A DNA stretch of 64,000 bases. It comes from Ipomoea triloba. Its lineage: Eukaryota; Streptophyta; Magnoliopsida; Solanales; Convolvulaceae. Below the pieces are notes generated by a model. It was not told the DNA's origin, searched no databases, and saw nothing but the letters and a program-made list of their open reading frames with translations. This document shows, piece by piece, positions 11,982 to 22,868 of the stretch (the stretch's first letter is position 1; every line of letters begins with the position of its first letter). The stretch spans positions 33,513,660 to 33,577,659 of the forward strand of contig NC_044919.1 of the NCBI RefSeq assembly GCF_003576645.1. Reading direction: 5' to 3'. Both the position numbers and the translations under genes were made by a program.

Positions 11982-13495
11982 TAAGAATTTACACTAATTG
12001 CTCATATACCCCCACTGCAAAACACAAATACAATTGATACACAACCACTTTGAGTTGTTTTATTACTTATCATAGACCAACTCAAATAAATGAATATTAA
12101 TATTTCTACTAATTAGAGCATTATTAGCTAAAGATAACAGCATCACTAGATCAGTACCTCAAATATTTGTATCAGGAATGTCTTGATTGATTTGCTTTTG
12201 TCTATGAAGGTTTCGCTTCCAACTTCCAGTCTACCAATTTGCTTTGGATCAACCTCATCCTTCTCAAGAAGTGAAGTATGACTGTAAATCAGCAAATAAA
12301 TAGGTTGGACCAGATCACATAAAGACAATATTTTGCAAAAGTGAAGTTATTCTACCACTTTAGACAACACAAAGTCATAAAGCTATTGAACTAATTAGCC
12401 TAACCAAGCAAATTCTGTACCACAGCTTGACCATCTAACAGAATCCATTTTGTTCAGAAATAGGGCTAATACCTCATTGATATGACATCCTCCACCTCAC
12501 TTCGAAGATGTGATGTCTCTCACAAGACAATTTGTACTTTTTAGATCTCGATGAACTATCTTCATGCAATGAATACACATCAACCCTCTTAGTATGCATG
12601 TAGAAAATAACAGTCAGTTAATAAACAATAACCTGTAGCACAAAATCTATAATCATAATTTCACGAATGTTTTTAAACATAAAAATAACCCACCTGCATA
12701 TATCACATAGCATCCTAAGTCTCCTCCGCCAGCTGAGCAGCTTCTTTTCACCACTTAAATGAATCAAATAGTAAAGTGATCCCATCTCCATGTACTCAGT
12801 AACCATGGACAGATATGGCAGCTTTGTGCAAGCACCGAGAAACGGGAAAAGACATCCGCTAAATCAGTAATGCTTTAATATCAAATAAATAAATCAACAA
12901 TAGTTGGAGAAAGGCATACAACTTCGGCCCCGGAGGCAGATAAAAACTCAAAAGAGACAAGTTAGTGTAAATACATATTGAAAGAAATAGAGCTGATTAC
13001 ATGGACAATATGACCATTTCAAAAATCAAAACAAAAAAATTAAAAAATATATAAAAGAGAGAGAGAGAGATGGCAAGATACCTTAGGATGGAAATTTCAT
13101 TGCAGAAATCCTCCATGTTTTCAACAGTCAAATCTTGCAACAAGAAAACTTTGATTACAACTTTTGTTCCATTCCAAATGCCATGAAAAACTTCTCCAAA
13201 GAATCCTAGAAATGGACAGGAATTAAACAGTAACAATGAACTGACAAAAATATATAAATGGCTAGAATATTTTTACCCAGACTTGCAGGTGAATCTATTT
13301 TGGTTTTCTATGCATATCTATAGATAATACTTCGTAGTGCTTTGAGAAAGAATTTGAAAGATTGGTAAAAAAATCATAGTTCACAGCGGTTAATTTTAAG
13401 CACCTAGACATATGGTTTTGCTGTGATAAAGGTTGAAAGCATATTCACATTCATGAAATATAAATTATGGTAAATAAGCCACTCTTCTTGGTGGT
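11982..13495. repeat. Copy 2 of ~1.5-kb duplicated block
   Basis: Second copy of 10467-11980. Its right edge (13490-13590) has a roughly 45-bp tandem repeat with GGTAAATAAGCCACTCTTCT present three times, another sign of an unresolved join. Confidence 0.85.
12158..13205 (-). pseudogene. Captured Raf-like protein kinase fragment, copy 2
   Basis: Same exons as copy 1, shifted by 1515 bp: A 13082-13205, B 12694-12858, C about 12537-12587, and the unassigned exon 12158-12281. It is probably the same genomic locus represented twice across the N at 11981. The preserved intron-exon structure shows the fragment was captured as DNA, not through a processed mRNA. Confidence 0.82.
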
Positions 13496-13599
13496 CTAAA
13501 TATAAATTATGGTAAATAAGCCACTCTTCTTGGTGGTCTTCTGATCCTTTATGGTAAATAAGCCACTCTTCTTGGTGGTCTTCTGATCCTGCTTCCTGC

Positions 13600-14600
13600 T
13601 CTGTTAACGTTTAAATATGTTCAAAAGTTAATGATATTCGTGCATTCTTGTATACTTCAATCTTCATTAGCCTTAGAACTAACCTTCTCCACCCCGGAGT
13701 CCTTATACTCCACAATCAATGGATTTTGCATTTTCAAAATCAGTGTCATCTATAGAGAAAAGATAAAGACCTAGTCTAAAGGCATGTAACAATGTGATCT
13801 TCAATACACATGCTTTAACAGTTCTCTTAGCTGTACACTCCTTTACAGAAATATGATGACGATTTGCTGGTTAAAGATTATGCATTTCTTCTATCCCGGA
13901 AAATTCTATAATTGAACAAGTATACCTAGTTACATAGAAATCTACCGTATCTATCGTGAAAACACAATTTTTTAAACCACATTGTTAAAAAATTAATACG
14001 AAAAATATGTTATTTTAAAAAATGAGCATTAAATGTAAAGTAGAGCAAAATGCTAAATATAGTAGAACATTATAGAATTATCAACGGTAAATGAAAAGAG
14101 AACTAAAATTCCAAATTAATTAACAAAATTCAAGCAAGGAGTACCTAAAAGTAGGGCAAAGATCCAAATTGAAAGTGACAAGAACCTTTAAAAACACACA
14201 TTTTGGCATTCAACTAGGAAGCGGCGCTCCAAGGAGGAAGAGAAATAGCAAGCCATGATGAACTTAGATAGCAAATTTGATTCGTACAGAAAAAGGAAAA
14301 GCTGAAAGTCGAAAAGAAAAAGAAAAGGGAGAAATTACCAGAAAATGACTGTGAGAGCCGGGCGGATGGCGTGAGGCGGTGACTGTGAGAGCCGAGAGAT
14401 GAGTGGAGAAGCCGAAAGTCGAAACTGAGAAGCAGAGAGTCGAAGAGGACAAAGAGGCTGGAGAGACCGGCAATGGCAGAGACGATCGACTATGAAGTAG
14501 GGTTAGGAATTTTTTATTACTAAATTTTTAGTGATTTAGCATAGTAGAATGGAGGATATATACATCATCGAAGGAAAATTTTACAGAAAAGAAATTAGCC
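13600..14600. other. Inner right part of CACTA element, no recognised gene
   Basis: A minus-strand frame at 14264-14473 (Ser/Phe-rich, 69 aa) could be the leader of the captured transcript, but it resembles nothing I recognise. The rest is AT-rich without coding signal. Confidence 0.5.
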
Positions 14601-15371
14601 ACTTATTTTTTGTGGCGGTTTATATAACCGCCGCTAAACACTTATTTAGCAGCGGTTATAACAAACTGTCACTAATTTTATGTTGCTAAATGACTGATTT
14701 TTTGTAGTGAAAAGGCCACTTGCACCCTATAAAAGGGGTCTTCATCTCCATTTTATTTATTTTTAAGGTGAAAATACGTACAAATTAAATTAAATTCAAG
14801 ACCTTTAATTAGAAGAAAGGGGTCCAGATTTATTTTATTCACGCTTCATAAGTATATTTAAGGTGTGAAATTGTGCATATATAAAAATGAATTTGAGTTA
14901 TAGTAACATTGAAATTTATCAAATCAATGTCAGGATATATCTTATTTTAACGATTACAAGCCATCAACAATATTGTTAACGCATTTATGTTGATTTGATC
15001 ACACCTCACTTTGGTAATAAGTTAACTTCAAATATATAATGCTTAGCTTGTTTTTATTATGTGAAAGGATTAATATTGGTTAAATAATTGGTAATGGAGA
15101 TATTAAACAGAGTAAGGAAAATTATGTCCACAAAAAATACAACCTATACGCTATACTACTTTAATTTTAAGTACAATGTACAAATCTTTTAACACATAAA
15201 AAAGGACATAAGTAGCCAAGCAGGGATATAACATGTATAACAATAATAGTTCAATTTTTTTTAATATATAATATCAATTTTATTTGAGTAAAAATTTAAA
15301 ATATTTTCCCAAATATAACTATATATATAATACCTTCCTTTTTTTTTTTTAATGCAATTCAAGCATATGGT

Positions 15372-15408
15372 CACCCTCTCTCTCTCTCTCTTTCTCTCTC
15401 TCTCTAGT
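15372..15408. repeat. (CT)n microsatellite
   Basis: A CT-dinucleotide run with one TTT interruption. Confidence 0.9.
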
Positions 15409-15514
15409 TACTACTAATTTATTTAAGACTTTAATTAGGAAAATGTCTTCTTTAAAAAATTAAAAATTAAAAATAAAAACTTATGTATAAGAGAAAATTA
15501 TGTACAAGAGTTGT

Positions 15515-15605
15515 TGTTAAAGACTTTGTGGTCTAGACGCACTTAGTTGCACCCTACATGGGAGGGGTATGTTTGAGTTTTAGTGGAGGTGATATTGGTT
15601 CACGT
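15515..15605 (+). mobile_element. tRNA-derived SINE-like copy (a)
   Basis: GACTTTGTGGTCTAGACGC resembles a Pol III A box and ATGTTTGAGTTTTAGTGG a B box about 45 bp downstream. The same arrangement recurs at 19335 (plus), 36130-36235 (minus) and 44965-45055 (minus), which supports a dispersed family. Ends were not resolved. Confidence 0.5.
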
Positions 15606-15713
15606 ACTCATTTTTACTACATCACATACTCAATCATTATACTAATATACTGTGGACTATTAATCTATTATTCACATTGCAAAACACATTCATTTTTAGT
15701 ATATTGAAGATTC

Positions 15714-15721
15714 TATTATTA

Positions 15722-15767
<46 letters not shown>
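15714..15767. repeat. (TTA)n microsatellite
   Basis: About 17 ATT/TTA triplets with one TTG interruption near the start. Confidence 0.95.
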
Positions 15768-15929
15768 GAAACTTCTTTGGGTTATATCATGGACCCCATT
15801 TTTTAAATATTCATTATTAGTGTACTATATATTTATTTTTCGAAGGTTCATTTTTAATATCTAAAAAATAAACTTTTTGTATTTTAAAAATGAATCTTCG
15901 GTATATTAAAAATCTACTACGTGAACCTA

Positions 15930-16443
15930 GCCACTTTGCAAGTTGAAGGTCTTAGCTTACGCTACAAGTAAAGAAGACTGACTACGCCTGCAAGAGGGGC
16001 GGCTGATGCTGTGCGGGAATGATGGCTCTGTTGCCTCGGATAGTCAACCTACGTATAGCTGTAGAGCGATTGACTGACAAGACCAACAAGAGTGTGCCAC
16101 GTCAAGCCACTTGCATCTGGAGCATTTAATGTTTAGCCAACTTGCTTAATATAAATAGGAGAGTCATCCCCTCATCACTTGTCATATCCAATACGTCATT
16201 ACACAAAGTCACTTGTTATATATTCACTACTTTGCAATATCACACCACTTGTGGTATTCACTACATTGTATCACAATATCACTTGTGTAATCGTCTTCTT
16301 CTCCATAATACAACATGGCCTTAATATGTTTGGTTCTCACTCGACAAACCGATTGACCGGTTTGACCGACTGACTAAGGCCCTTTCTACTTGTTCACCAT
16401 ATACATATCCGTGTCGTGACCTCAGTCCAATTTGCACTATTAA
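15930..16443 (+). mobile_element. LTR-like remnant
   Basis: A GC-richer patch with a promoter-like core ATATAAATAGG then GTCATCCCCTCA (about 16148-16175). This is close in order and wording to the retrotransposon LTR at 60136 (TATAAATAGGGGTCATTCCCC). It also carries GACCGGTTTGACCGACTGAC like the LTR's R/U5. The end near TTTGCACTATTA parallels TTTACGCTATCA of that LTR. No clear TG...CA pair or duplication was found, so it is probably eroded. Confidence 0.55.
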
Positions 16444-16996
16444 TAATGGAAGTGTCATTACACTGTATACTTGTTGGTAATTGTTATAATATTTTATTTA
16501 CTAACATGATATTGATTTTCAAAATAAATTGATAATGAAATAATATTTTATGAAAAGGTTTATTTTTTCATGTGGGTTCATTTTTAAAATCACGAATTAT
16601 AATTCAATATAATTCGCTATTCTCTATACTATGAGAATAGCCCTTCACAAGACTTCTCATGGTATTATACTATTTCTATCTTATTAGGAGTGGCAAAATT
16701 TATTCAATACCAAAAGTACCTTTATGAATGAACGGGATATCAGTTTCACAAATATTACATTTATGAAATTGATTGTATTTTTTTTTCCTTTTTTTTTTAA
16801 AAAAAATTACTCCACACCTCAAGAATGCATAATATAACAAGCTAAGTTTTAGATAGTCATTTTAAATATATACAAAGCATCCACCATGAGGGAATTACTG
16901 TGTATCTTGCATAACCTTTATTGAAAATTAGAATTCTTCATGACACTTTACTGTTATGTTAACATATTTAATTTGATCACACAGATGAATGATCAA

Positions 16997-17825
16997 TTAG
17001 GCCATGGCCCATGTAACAGGGACTCGGCCCAAATCTTGATCTAGGCCCAAAGCATCCCAAACGGCCGCCGACCCATCAACGATGTTGTTATCGCACGGCA
17101 ACTGTCCTGCATGCTCCTCGTCGCATCCGTGCATCGAGTCACATTCATCCACCACCGTCGCCGTCGTGCTCCTCCCGTTACTCGCCGTGATGCGAATCGT
17201 CTTCCCGCACCTGTATTAAGATGAAACACATGTTTGAATTTAGTATCAGAATTAACTAAACTATAATGATCTGTTATTTAGAACCAGTCAAAAGTAGCTG
17301 GTTCACACCTGAAGTAACATATTAATTATATAATATATAAAACATTAATTCAATTATCAGCTTAACATTTCAGTTAAAATGGAACACATGTTTCAATTAC
17401 CTAGACCCTCCCGAGTACCACCCGGTGGACAGCGCCACTACTCTTTCGCCATTGTCGTGGAACTGCCCGTCGCATTCCGACGGCGCGCCGCCGTCGCCGC
17501 CTTCACTGAAGTCGTTGAGGGTGAGTGTGGCGGCCGTAGAGGACGTCACCGGAGGCGAGCACTGGTAGGTAGGCTTGGTCTCGCCGTTGCACGTCATACT
17601 CCCCACCGGTTCACAGTCGCCGGGAGTTGGAGTAGAGCCCCCTCCGCAGATATTTGTTCCGACGTCGGGGTCGTCGTTGCACTTCCCGTCGATGCAAATT
17701 AGCTCGCCGGAACAATCGTTCAAGGTTGTGCAGGGGCCGTTGCAGTCGGAAAGTGCATTTCCTTGGAGTGAAAAACCGACGAAAATTGCGAAAATGCAGA
17801 GAGAAATAAGAGCAAGATTTGCCAT
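16997..17825 (-). CDS. Kiwellin gene 3 of tandem trio
   Basis: Exons 17401-17825 and 16997-17210, 212 aa, with a 190-bp intron at the conserved position ([11 protein letters not shown]). The start at 17825 (MANLALIS...) is chosen by homology and lies about 72 bp downstream of a TATA box; an in-frame upstream extension to 17990 is not supported. Signal peptide, Cys-rich module ([17 protein letters not shown]) and double-psi beta-barrel core are present. It has diverged most from genes 1 and 2: the linker lost residues ([13 protein letters not shown]), Met is Thr at the exon 2 start, and the end reads VPVTWAMA. All cysteines seen in the other copies appear kept. A secreted defence/ripening kiwellin is expected. 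Confidence 0.92.
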
Positions 17826-17896
17826 GGCTACGTTAGTACTTCCTATAGCGGATATGAAGTGATATTTGAGGATGAAATATGATGTTTGTATGAACA

Positions 17897-17904
17897 TATT
17901 TATA
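17897..17904 (-). promoter_or_regulatory. TATA box of kiwellin gene 3
   Basis: TATAAATA on the minus strand, about 72 bp upstream of the start at 17825, matching genes 1 and 2. Confidence 0.65.
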
Positions 17905-18378
17905 GTAAAACTGTATCCAAATAACAACAATTTCGCGACTGCTGCACCAATAATAACGTTCTCGAATGTGGATAGAGTGGGAAAAGTCATGACTTTCGGC
18001 CATAATTCATGGTTACGAGTTGGTCAATGCAAGTTACTAATAGTGGCTACATTGATTTAGTAAACACACGTATATCCAACTTGTCAAACCCAAATGAGCT
18101 CATCCTCGAGGGAACCAATGAAAATAATACATCCGCATTGATTTACATTTAATCTGGTCATCACTCATCATTAATTGGTTGCTACTGACTTACTAATTCA
18201 GCTTTCATTAATTAAATTAATACAAATTATATATTTTCTAATTCTTCAATTTACAAGAGTTAAAAATAAAATTATCATAATTAGACTTAAAAAGCTTCGT
18301 GTGCCTGATGAACGTGTTAAGGTGGCCACCCTAAAATCCTTTTTTTTTTTTGTTTCTTTTGGGTTGGGGAGGGGATGG

Positions 18379-18584
18379 GGGGGGGGGGGGGGGGGGGAGT
18401 TTTTANNNNNNNNNNNNNNNNNNNNNNNNNNNNNNNNNNNNNNNNNNNNNNNNNNNNNNNNNNNNNNNNNNNNNNNNNNNNNNNNNNNNNNNNNNNNNNN
18501 NNNNNNNNNNNNNNNNNNNNNNNNNNNNNNNNNNNNNNNNNNNNNNNNNNNNNNNNGGGGGGGGGGGGGGGGGGGGGGGGGGGG
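18379..18584. other. Sequence gap flanked by poly-G
   Basis: 151 Ns (18406-18556) lie between a G run of about 19 on the left and about 28 on the right. The paralogous places (about 2240 and 6670) show poly-T/pyrimidine tracts instead. The G runs therefore look like base-calling or gap-filling artefacts at a homopolymer, not real sequence. Frames running through the gap are meaningless. Confidence 0.85.
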
Positions 18585-19334
18585 AGGTGGGGTTGTTTAT
18601 TTGTTTTCTCCCCTCTAACTCATAAACAATTTGAATATTGAACTTGCTCTTATATACATTTAAAAGTCAACTTTCATTAATTAAAATTAATGAGACTTGA
18701 ATATTTTCTCCAATTTACAAGTGTTGAAAAATAAAATGATCTTAAATCTAAATAAAGTCACATAAAATTAAGATGTGATTTATAATTCACACGTTATTCA
18801 ATCTCATGTTACTTGAAAGCTTCTCCCATCCTTTCTTGCAAAAGGCCACTACCTAGCACCCAATAAAAGGGATCATAATCTCCGTTTTATTTACTTTTAA
18901 TAAGGTTAGAATACTTACAAATTGAATCCAAGATCTTTAATTAAGATGAAAGAGATCCATATTTTTATTTTTATTTTTTGAAAAGGAAGAGGTCCATATT
19001 TATCTTACCCACACTTCATAAATATATTTAAGGTGTGAAATTCTGCATATAGAAAAATAAATTTGAATTATAGAGAATGATATTTATCAAATTCATGTTG
19101 GGATATATCTACAAGCCATCAACATTGTTGTTGGCGCATTTATGTTGATTTGATCACACCTCACTTTGGTAATAAGTTAATTTCAATCGTAAAGACATTA
19201 AGTTGTATCAAGTTTGTTTTTATTTAGCGACATAATCTGAATAACTATATTTTTATCATGTGAAATAAATGTGAGTTAAGGATTAATACTGGTTAAATAA
19301 TTGGTAATAGAGTTATTAATTAAACAGAGTAAGG

Positions 19335-19430
19335 GCCAAGACCTTGTGGCTCAGTAGCACCCGGTTGCACTCCCATATGAAAGGAAGTGTCTTTGAGTCT
19401 CAGTGCATTACATTATAAAAGCCCCCTTAC
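19335..19430 (+). mobile_element. tRNA-derived SINE-like copy (b)
   Basis: GACCTTGTGGCTCAGTAGC (A-box-like) then GTCTTTGAGTCTCAGTGC (B-box-like), in the same order and spacing as at 15515. Confidence 0.5.
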
Positions 19431-19553
19431 CGTGAAAACTAGTATATGAGGTAAATTGTGTATTTCAATTGGCCTACATGTTGTGTCCATAACAAGACTA
19501 CATATATATCTCTTCTCTTTTTTTATTTTAAAAGTAAGATTCAAGCTACGTAC

Positions 19554-19784
19554 GTTGCGGTTGCTAGTAAATTAAAAGTTAATCATTATTATAAATTATT
19601 GATAACTTATAATGAGCACCTAAATTTAAATGAATTCACTAATTCAAAAGTATTCAAAAAATAATTAAGAAGCGGTTGCTAGCAAACTAAAAGTTAATCA
19701 TTATTATAAATTATTGACAACTTATAATAAGCACCTAAATTTAAATGAATTAATTCAAAAGTATTCAAAAAATAATTAAGAATG
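19554..19784. repeat. 115-bp tandem duplication
   Basis: Two near-identical copies in tandem (start GCGGTTGCTAG, end AAAAAATAATTAAGAA), 19554-19669 and 19670-19784, with a few substitutions and a small deletion in the second. The differences suggest a real duplication and not an assembly error. Confidence 0.85.
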
Positions 19785-20160
19785 AAAGATGATGGTCAGG
19801 ACACGTAAATTAAGTAGTTTGAACTTTGAACTACAAATCGAACCACAAAATGACCACATTAATGATGCAATCCGATCTCATGACAACGACATAACTCAGT
19901 ACAATAACATATTTAAGAACCCAAAGTTTGATTTTGGTCAACAAAAAATTTCAGTTTCTTTAAAATAATCAGCCGAGATTCTGAATTTCTTATATTTTAT
20001 TGGGTGTCTGGCTGGACCTAATCTTTATCCATGGTAATATACTGTATTCTATTCTGTGATTGCAGTTTTCATGACCTAGCAACCGTCTTTAAGTTGACAT
20101 TGCCATTTTTATTTGTTAGTGTAACTTTTTCCTCATTAAAAATTAAAAATAATAATAAAA

Positions 20161-20913
20161 GGAAAAATGACACTTTTTCCCCCTATGTTATGTGTATATA
20201 GCACTTTTCCTCCCTGTGTGATTAAAGTGGCAGCTTTTCCCCCTGAAATGTTAAATTGACATTATTACCCTTAAAAATAATTATTTCATTTATTTTTCTT
20301 CTCCAACAAATTATTACTTATATGTATGGATGATCACGATTCGGTTCAAACCTAACCAAACACTGTAGCAATCATACCGAAATACTATGGACGGTTCTGG
20401 TTACGATTCAGAACCGACAAAATAAAATTAAATAGTTGTTGAACCGTGAACCTGAACTTAACCGTAGTCATATATAGTGAAAATGATCAAACACTTATTT
20501 TGATAAATCAGTACGGTTCGGTTCCAATTTCGATTTTGAACCGCCGATCAAAATTTATTTATTTATTTTTATAATTTTATAACTTATTTAAAAGTAGTCT
20601 AAATTCAAAAATTATTTTATTTTTTTCGGTACTGAATCGTAACCGTAACCGTCTATACTATTTAAGTTTAATTGCTACAGTGTTCGATTAGGTTCGTATC
20701 GAACCGTGATCTTCCATACAGATTAGTAATAATTGGTTGGAGAATAAAAATAAATGAAATAGTTATTTTTAAGGGCAAAAATGTCAATTTAACATTACAT
20801 GGGAGAAACTATACCACTTTTAAAATAACTGAATGAAAAAACTGTCACTTTAATAACACAGGGGAAAAAAGTACAAATGCACATAATATAGGGAGAAAAT
20901 GTGTCATTTTCTC
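20161..20913. mobile_element. Mutator-like foldback element, long TIRs, 9-bp TSD
   Basis: The left end GGAAAAATGACAC is inverted at the right end (reverse complement GAGAAAATGACAC). The inverted repeats extend for about 280 bp each (20161-20435 and 20627-20913) with roughly 80% visual match. The 9-bp duplication ATAATAAAA flanks the element (20152-20160 and 20914-20922), which is diagnostic of the Mutator superfamily. No transposase frame, so it is a non-autonomous MULE/MITE of 753 bp. Confidence 0.92.
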
Positions 20914-20922
20914 ATAATAAAA

Positions 20923-21465
20923 TTGAAATAAGCAACCAGAATTAGGATTAACAACTTCGACAACTTCATTGAGTTCATTCTACCTTGCGATATTCAATTG
21001 AAACTACTTTGCATAAATCAAGTTTTTTATGTGATAGTAGATGATAGATCAGGTTGGATGCGAATTTTATATATAAAACTTGTTTAGAATCACATCTGAC
21101 TCATCATGTGTGTGCATATATAATAATAAAATAAGTACTAATATATAGTTAATTATAAAAATTTACCACTTTTGTTAACATTTTATTATTTTTATTATGG
21201 ATAAGTAATTTATATATTATTTTTAAATTTTATTTAATAAGATAATAAGTGGTAAGTCCATGCACTCAGAGATGAGGTGAGTTTCGAAAAAGTTGGTGAA
21301 AAAATGTATAAAGTGAGTCGGGTGATAAATGTAAAAAAGGAAAGAAAAAGAAAAGTGGAGAAAGAATAATTTATATTTAAAATAATATAATACGTAGTAA
21401 AAAAAATGGAAGTGTGCAATTTAAAATTTAAAATGGATATAATTTCAGTATTCAGTATATACACA
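20923..21465. other. AT-rich downstream flank of the pseudokinase gene
   Basis: No gene seen. It presumably holds the 3' UTR of the gene ending at 21466. Confidence 0.5.
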
Positions 21466-22776
21466 TCAACGAGGTGCTAATGATACTGATATTTCGGTAG
21501 GAACTTTAACCCGCTTTGACCACATTTCGGACTCTAGAAACAGTTTCGATATTTTACCGGACACGCGGCGCATATCGGGCCGCTTATCTGGCTCCACGTG
21601 GACGCAATCTAAAGCTAGTTGGATCACCTTCTCAGCCACACTCACCGGAAACGAGTCATTCAGCCTCCGGTCCACCCACTGTCTCAGCCCCCTCTCCGCC
21701 GCTTCGCCGCCGCCAGCAATCGCATCTCTGGCTGTCTCCACAACTGAAATTCGCACGTATTCTCCACTCGATTTATCAAATTTGTACTTCACCGGCTCCT
21801 CGCCGGAGAAAAGTTCCATAAGCACAACTCCGAATGCATATACATCGGATTTCTGCGTCGCAAGACCAGTGAGCTGAAATTCCGGAGACATGTACCCCTT
21901 CACGCCTTCGAACTGCTGGTTCCGTGTCCTAGATCTCCTCAATTCCGGCGATGGCGGCTCCTCCGTGATCTCATCGCTGGCGATAGGCGAGATCTCTGTC
22001 TCACCGCAGAGCTCCGCCGCTCCGAAATGACAGATCCTTGCGTTGAGCGACGGCTCTATGATGACAATGCCGCTGCTCTTCACGTGCTTGTGAACCAAGT
22101 TCAACCCCAATCCCGTCATATTGTGTATGTAATCTAAACCCTGAGCAACATCGGTAGCGATCTGCATTCTCGACATCCAAGTCGAGAGCACCGTGTAGCT
22201 AGGGTTTCTAGGGTTTCGAAGACACAGAGCGAGGTTTGAGCCAGGAACAAATTCGTAAACTAGGTAAATTTGATCGCCGGAGATCGACGCGCCGAGGAGT
22301 TTGATAATACTCCGGTTATGGCTCCTACAAATAACCGATAAATTAGATCTTAGTCCCGATTTCTCCATCGATCTCCGGATTATCCGCTGGAATATGATGA
22401 CTTCCTTGCCGTACAGCATGCACCGCCACGATTGCGAAGAGGAGGTGGAGGAGTACCGCTTGGAGAGGAAATTGTTCGTAGCAGCTCGAATTTCAGAAAA
22501 ATCATAAATCTGAGGATTTTCCGGTAGCGATTGCCGGAGGCTAGACAAGGAGCTAGAAACGGACGCGGTGGCGACTGAGCTATCGAGTCGGAAGCCGGAA
22601 GAGAAAGTAGAACTGGAATCATACGGCGCGGAGGTGCTAGTGCTGGCTGGTTGATCTGATGATCTGGAATGCGCGTTCCTATTCCTGGAGGAGAAACCAG
22701 AAGTCCGAGAGGATAGCCTTGCTGCTGGGCTGCGTGCCGGCGATGAAGCGTCGACGGCCATTTTAGTTCTACACAT
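21466..22776 (-). CDS. Pseudokinase (At3g57120-like / LYK3-annotated family)
   Basis: Single-exon gene, 436 aa. A Ser-rich disordered N-terminus (1-80) precedes YDFSEIRAATNNF (91-103) and a kinase-like domain (about 91-425). Key residues are lost: the beta-3 lysine position reads EVIIFQR (125-131), the HRD loop reads LVHKHVKSS (227-235), DFG reads CHFGAAE (249-255), and APE reads SPE (297-299). The late lobe is conserved (QKSDVYAFGVVLMELFSGEEP, LDCVHVEPDKRPDM). The pattern fits a plant family often annotated 'lysM domain receptor-like kinase 3', but no LysM, signal peptide or membrane segment is present. It is probably a cytosolic, catalytically dead scaffold; its function is unknown. The start at 22776 gives MCRTKMAVD; the second Met (residue 6) is also possible. 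Confidence 0.88.
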   Translation of the reverse strand: MCRTKMAVDASSPARSPAARLSSRTSGFSSRNRNAHSRSSDQPASTSTSAPYDSSSTFSSGFRLDSSVATASVSSSLSSLRQSLPENPQIYDFSEIRAATNNFLSKRYSSTSSSQSWRCMLYGKEVIIFQRIIRRSMEKSGLRSNLSVICRSHNRSIIKLLGASISGDQIYLVYEFVPGSNLALCLRNPRNPSYTVLSTWMSRMQIATDVAQGLDYIHNMTGLGLNLVHKHVKSSGIVIIEPSLNARICHFGAAELCGETEISPIASDEITEEPPSPELRRSRTRNQQFEGVKGYMSPEFQLTGLATQKSDVYAFGVVLMELFSGEEPVKYKFDKSSGEYVRISVVETARDAIAGGGEAAERGLRQWVDRRLNDSFPVSVAEKVIQLALDCVHVEPDKRPDMRRVSGKISKLFLESEMWSKRVKVPTEISVSLAPR

Positions 22777-22868
22777 ACAGAAGAAATTGTGGAAAACCTT
22801 GAAAATATGAGATCGATTGAGTCATGGAGACGTGAATATGTTATTGAAGGGTAAAAGCTGGGCAGCAA

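Larger units (their letters stand above)
8062..14709. mobile_element. CACTA (En/Spm-type) transposon carrying kinase exons
   Basis: The left end reads CACTACACCAAAAAGG; the reverse complement of the right end reads CACTACAAAAAATCAG. The 3-bp duplication AAA lies on both sides (8059-8061, 14710-14712). The kiwellin units at 2930 and 18838 keep the empty site (TGCAAAAGGCCACT). Both ends are packed with the subterminal motif GCGGCGGTT/AACCGCCGC (8083-8385 and 14610-14670), as is usual for this superfamily. No transposase frame was found, so it is non-autonomous. The inside holds fragments of a Raf-like kinase gene on the minus strand. The apparent 6.6 kb is inflated by two assembly-type duplications (at N 9289 and N 11981); the true length is probably near 4 kb. 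Confidence 0.9.

Noticed and set aside
17041..17229. 62-aa minus-strand frame over kiwellin 3 exon 2
   Set aside because: It is out of frame with the conserved kiwellin exon, which reads cleanly in another frame.
18350..18641. Glycine-rich frames through the gap
   Set aside because: They are made of poly-G and Ns and carry no information.
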